This document shows, in pieces, positions 60,809 to 64,000 of a stretch of 64,000 nt of DNA. The stretch spans positions 10,898,219-10,962,218 of the forward strand of contig JAJEKV010000025.1 in NCBI GenBank assembly GCA_021234155.1, written 5' to 3'. The notes beneath the pieces are model-generated. The model had not been told where the DNA came from and did no database searches. It worked only from the letters and a program-made list of their open reading frames with translations. The number at the start of each line of letters is the position of its first letter. Position 1 is the stretch's first letter. The stretch is from Isoetes taiwanensis. Taxonomy: Eukaryota; Streptophyta; Lycopodiopsida; Isoetales; Isoetaceae. The translations under genes and the position numbers were made by a program.

Positions 60809-61421
60809 ACATGGAAACACTCTGGAATCTTAGATAACAAGAACATAAACAACTCAAGACACAAGAACCTATGGTGAAATGTTAGACGATGACAACAAAG
60901 TAAACATCATGAACATCCAGAGAAAAGAACATAACTAAAGTACCAAACCATCATGAACAAACTCCGGGACAATGGGTAGCTCAGCCAGCCTACATACGAG
61001 GCCCGATTAGCGGGGATAACGCCGGCCGACTTACATTCCAAGCCCCATGGCGAGGTGGTGGGGTGAACCTCGTTTGCATACCCTCTCGACCCACATCGGC
61101 CTTTGGAGGACCTCTTACCATGGGAGTCCACAAGAGTTGACGTGCATCCAAGCGAGGAAGCTTCGCTTTGTGGAGGAAGTCACGCCCGTGGTCACCTGAG
61201 AAACAAATACAAAGAACATAGAACATGAGTCATCTTTAACAACCCGGTACCACCAAACACGGAAGTCCGATCCCAGAGGATCCAAATACATAACAAAATA
61301 CCAAGAACAATAATGAGACAATGCAAAGACCATGACATGTGGTGTTCATTAGAATGTTTACTAAACATGTGCCTAGTGCCATTGCCGAGGCTGCCCATAT
61401 AATCTAACCATGCCGAAGTAG
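60809..61421. repeat. Dispersed repeat, part B, copy 2
   Basis: Second copy of 58421-59010. It diverges more in its last 100 bp (GGATCCAAATACATAA is still shared; the following bases differ by indels). Confidence 0.85.
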
Positions 61422-61424
61422 CTA

Positions 61425-62650
61425 ACTCATTGGTGGAGATCATGATCACAATCCAAACATGTGGAGGACATTACGAGCCTGACTGTCATTGATGTAGCTC
61501 CAATACCTATGTACGTTAACTCATCAAGGAAAGATACTAACATCTTCTATAATGCAAAACTTACCTCAAAATCATCCTCCCATGAGGGATACAACGTTCC
61601 ATAATATTTATACTTTGAATCCATTAGATATGATGCTCTTGATAAAATACAATGCAACAACTTAGAAACTTACAGTTGTGCACTCAGGCTAGCAGTACTT
61701 CATGCTATATCCACATTCAGAAACCCCCAAGCTTCACATGGCTCTCCTTGTACTAATGTGGACCCGTCTCAATCTCAATAATTGTTGATGTCGGATGACC
61801 CCTTATTCCCATTTCATGATCCACATGCGAACTTGATGCTGAAATCCTTGATGCCAAGGGGTCGTTGACGCTCTACATCTGTGCTAGGCAAATTCTCAGC
61901 ATTAGCCCCATCTCCGTGAGATAAGAAAGATACTTTATCCCAATCCTTAGAATTTTACCATAGTTAGACAATTAATCAAGCAATGCATATTCTTACTACT
62001 TATGATTATTCTGCTCAGCTCTTCATGCTCCGATCTCAAATGCAACCCAATTCCATCCATAGGTACTTAGCTTTATATTAGGACATGCAAATAAATTGAT
62101 AAAAAGTAGCAAATACAAGACCAACAAGATAAAACACAAAACACAAAATGACAAAAATATAACATGAACACAAAATGGCGTTGGAGAGCTCGGTGCCGAC
62201 CAGATCCAATTCAATTCTGCCTTTTCTGAAGTTTCTATGCTGAATCGGTGCTTCACATGTAATATTCGGCCATTCCTGACTTAGAATCAGCCCTTACAGA
62301 GATGTTTCCAATCATTGATTACCTTCTAGCCTTATGAATCTCTAATAAATTCATAATCTGTCATATTTGCATGCAAAAATATGTAGCATAATAACAGGGG
62401 GTTTCCTTTAGTATTTTTGTACAGTTTTTAATATGGTTTTGCTATGATTTGTAGGAAGTATTTGACAAGGTCTACTAATTAGTACATCTAGAGTGCATGC
62501 CATTTTTTCCTCTTCTATCTCTAAATTTTGCATATGTTTCTAATGGTTTCGTTAGGTATGTATTTTTGTTATGTGTATGTATTTGTGGAAATTTCATGCA
62601 AGCATCGAGCCCTTGTGTTTTAGGGCAAGCTTTCTATGCTAAAGCCTTCT
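61425..62650. other. No gene; AT-rich spacer
   Basis: No coding motif and no further copy of the A/B repeat. Confidence 0.45.
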
Positions 62651-62759
62651 GGAACTATTGCTTTCTTTTCATGCAAGGATCGAGGACCTTAGCTCAGGGT
62701 TTTCTAGTGTGAAGAAGCGGTCCGTAAGCGGTGGTCATCTTCTGGTCAAAATCCAACCA

Positions 62760-63047
62760 ATGCCATACCCCATCTTACGTGCGCAAGAATCATTTTATAA
62801 AACTAGAGCTGCTTTCGGATCAACAACCGCTCCCGACAAATGCCTTTTCCCTTCAAGTCTTTTTAAAAAAGACATCTCCTCTTCTGTCGGCTTTCGAGAA
62901 AGCACTCCAAGCGATATGATTTCATCTTCAAATATGAAAAAATGCACCACGATAAGATCTGCATCTCCGCCCTCTTATTCAAAACAGGGGTTGGATCATA
63001 TCATCACAATGACAAGTAATCCAAAACAGCGATTTGCAGATGCGTGA
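62760..63047 (+). CDS. Ser/Lys-rich open frame upstream of PPR fragment
   Basis: First ATG of the frame is at 62760 (96 codons; the frame is open upstream from about 62658 with only TTG as a possible start). It is rich in Ser, Lys, Thr and Arg (TPSDMISSSNMKK, TIRSASPPSYSKQG), with no repeat. That would fit the poorly conserved leader of the organelle-targeted PPR that follows about 330 bp downstream, but no sequence evidence links them. It may be non-coding. Confidence 0.25.
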   Translation: MPYPILRAQESFYKTRAAFGSTTAPDKCLFPSSLFKKDISSSVGFRESTPSDMISSSNMKKCTTIRSASPPSYSKQGLDHIITMTSNPKQRFADA

Positions 63048-63373
63048 ATCTAGATGAGGATAAGCGATTGTATTTTTGGAGTTGACCCTAATGTTTAAAG
63101 GTTCTTGCATTATTTTATCTGATCTTATTATCTGGAAAGTCAGAATTATCTATGGTGGATGTTGTGGTAATGTGGAGCTACAATTATTGCTTGGATTTAT
63201 GGTTGGAGTGATTCTCAACCTGATTCCGAGGAGAAGGTATGTCTTGCTCTCTTTATATAACAGTTGAATGTTTGTGACAGTCAGCAGCTTCTCTCAGGCA
63301 TGACAGTCCATCATGTTATACAACACATTTCTAAATCTCTTCAATAAACTGTTTTAATTTGGTTAATAATGAT

Positions 63374-64000
63374 AGTGACAGACTTACAGTTCTTGATGCA
63401 TGTATCAGAATTTGTGCTCCAAAGACAAGGGGAAGTGCATTCATTCTTCTATTATCCTTTATGGATTAGGGTTAAATATAGCGGTTGGCGGTGCTCTTGT
63501 CAATCTATATGGCAAATGTGGATGCCTGAAGGACAGTTATGAAGTATTTGAAAAGATGCCACACAAAAATGCAGTTTCATGGAATACAATGATGGCGTCA
63601 TATTTCCAGAATGGTGAGCATAAGTCGGCTTTATTGTTGTTTCATGAGATGCGTGTGGAAAACACAGAGCCAACCAAGCTTACAATCATAAGCATGCTTG
63701 ATTCTTGCATAATATTGCCTGAAGGGAAGTTAACCCATGCAAATATTCTCAAAGCCAGTGCTTAGATCGGATGTCTTAGTGAGAACATCCCTTGTGAATA
63801 TGTATGGAAAATGCCAAAGTTTGAAGTGTGGCTGGTTAAAGGATGCATGTGCGATGTTTGATATAATGAATGATCGAAATGTGGTGTCATGGACAACCAT
63901 GTTGGTATTGTATATTGTCAATATGGCTATATCAATGAAAATCTTTAGTCGGATGGATGCAGTTTAATGGTGTGAAGCCAAATGCAACGGCATTTATAAA
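63374..64000 (+). pseudogene. PLS-class PPR gene, frameshifted, runs off the window
   Basis: Frame one gives LTVLDACIRICAPK to about 63425. After a single-base shift the main frame (63400-63765) reads GKCIHSSIILYGL, AVGGALVNLYGKCGCLKDSY, EVFEKMPHKNAVSWNTMMAS, LLLFHEMRVENTEPT and then a stop after KASA. A third frame from 63755 gives LRSDVLVRTSLVNMYGKC, LKDACAMFDIMNDRNVVSWT, and near 63955 the frame shifts again to MQFNGVKPNATAF at the window edge. These are consecutive L, S and P-type repeats of a PLS-PPR protein, the class that specifies organellar C-to-U editing sites. Three frame changes in 600 bp mean decay or poor base accuracy. The E/DYW end lies beyond the window, if present. Confidence 0.75.

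Noticed and set aside
58546-61449. Minus-strand frames of 70-117 codons repeated in both B copies
   Set aside because: They shift relative to each other between copies and have no known domain; likely non-coding repeat.

Overview
Plant nuclear DNA, repeat-dominated and mostly made of decayed mobile elements. The plant assignment rests on P-class and PLS-class pentatricopeptide (PPR) genes, a PLATZ zinc-binding fragment (a plant-specific family), a land-plant GPAT fragment, a NUP155-like nucleoporin gene copy, plant CACTA/En-Spm and Helitron termini, Ty3/gypsy debris and plant L1-type LINEs. The abundance of PLS-PPR debris and the varied LINEs would fit a large-genome, seed-free vascular plant such as a fern. 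That last step is inference and cannot be proved from this window.

Layout. 1-11.2 kb is old low-information DNA carrying one very degenerate plus-strand LINE (about 4.8-8.2 kb). 11.3-13.5 kb is the 3' part of a minus-strand Ty3/gypsy element. 13.5-19.4 kb has only simple and short tandem repeats. 19.9-25.9 kb is the gene-like island: a minus-strand P-class PPR gene (450 codons open, 21194-22546) whose tandem repeats continue in broken form to about 19.94 kb, a divergent plus-strand PLS-PPR fragment, and a decayed intron-bearing NUP155-like gene (about 23.77-25.87 kb). 26.4-27.7 kb holds a minus-strand LINE with a coiled-coil ORF1. 28.3-28.5 kb is a long TG/AG microsatellite. 29.1-29.6 kb is a probable solo LTR. 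31.0-31.85 kb is a LINE 3' end with a TTCC tail, directly followed by a small Helitron (31946-32909). 32.9-37.4 kb is AT-rich with short tandem duplications and a perfect inverted repeat.

The main structure is a CACTA element at 38666-58182 with TTC target-site duplications and 31-bp terminal inverted repeats. It contains a LINE fragment lacking both ends, a block of subterminal-type repeats, and a Helitron 3' terminus (42320-42348). To the right of that terminus lie fragments of three unrelated host gene families (PLATZ, GPAT, PPR), all on the minus strand, which is the strand of the Helitron. Then come a broken TNP2-type transposase gene (51994-55413) split by a 320-bp inverted-repeat element, a 5'-truncated LINE with a perfect 10-bp target duplication (56044-57521), and 88-bp tandem repeats before the right terminus. 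The CACTA element sits inside one copy of a roughly 2-2.5 kb repeat whose second copy lies at 59.5-61.4 kb. The window ends in a frameshifted plus-strand PLS-PPR gene.

The only long uninterrupted host reading frame is the PPR at 21194-22546. Nearly all other coding remnants carry stops or single-base indels, so the genes do not form a working pathway here. The biological interest lies in element nesting, gene-fragment capture and PPR array turnover.
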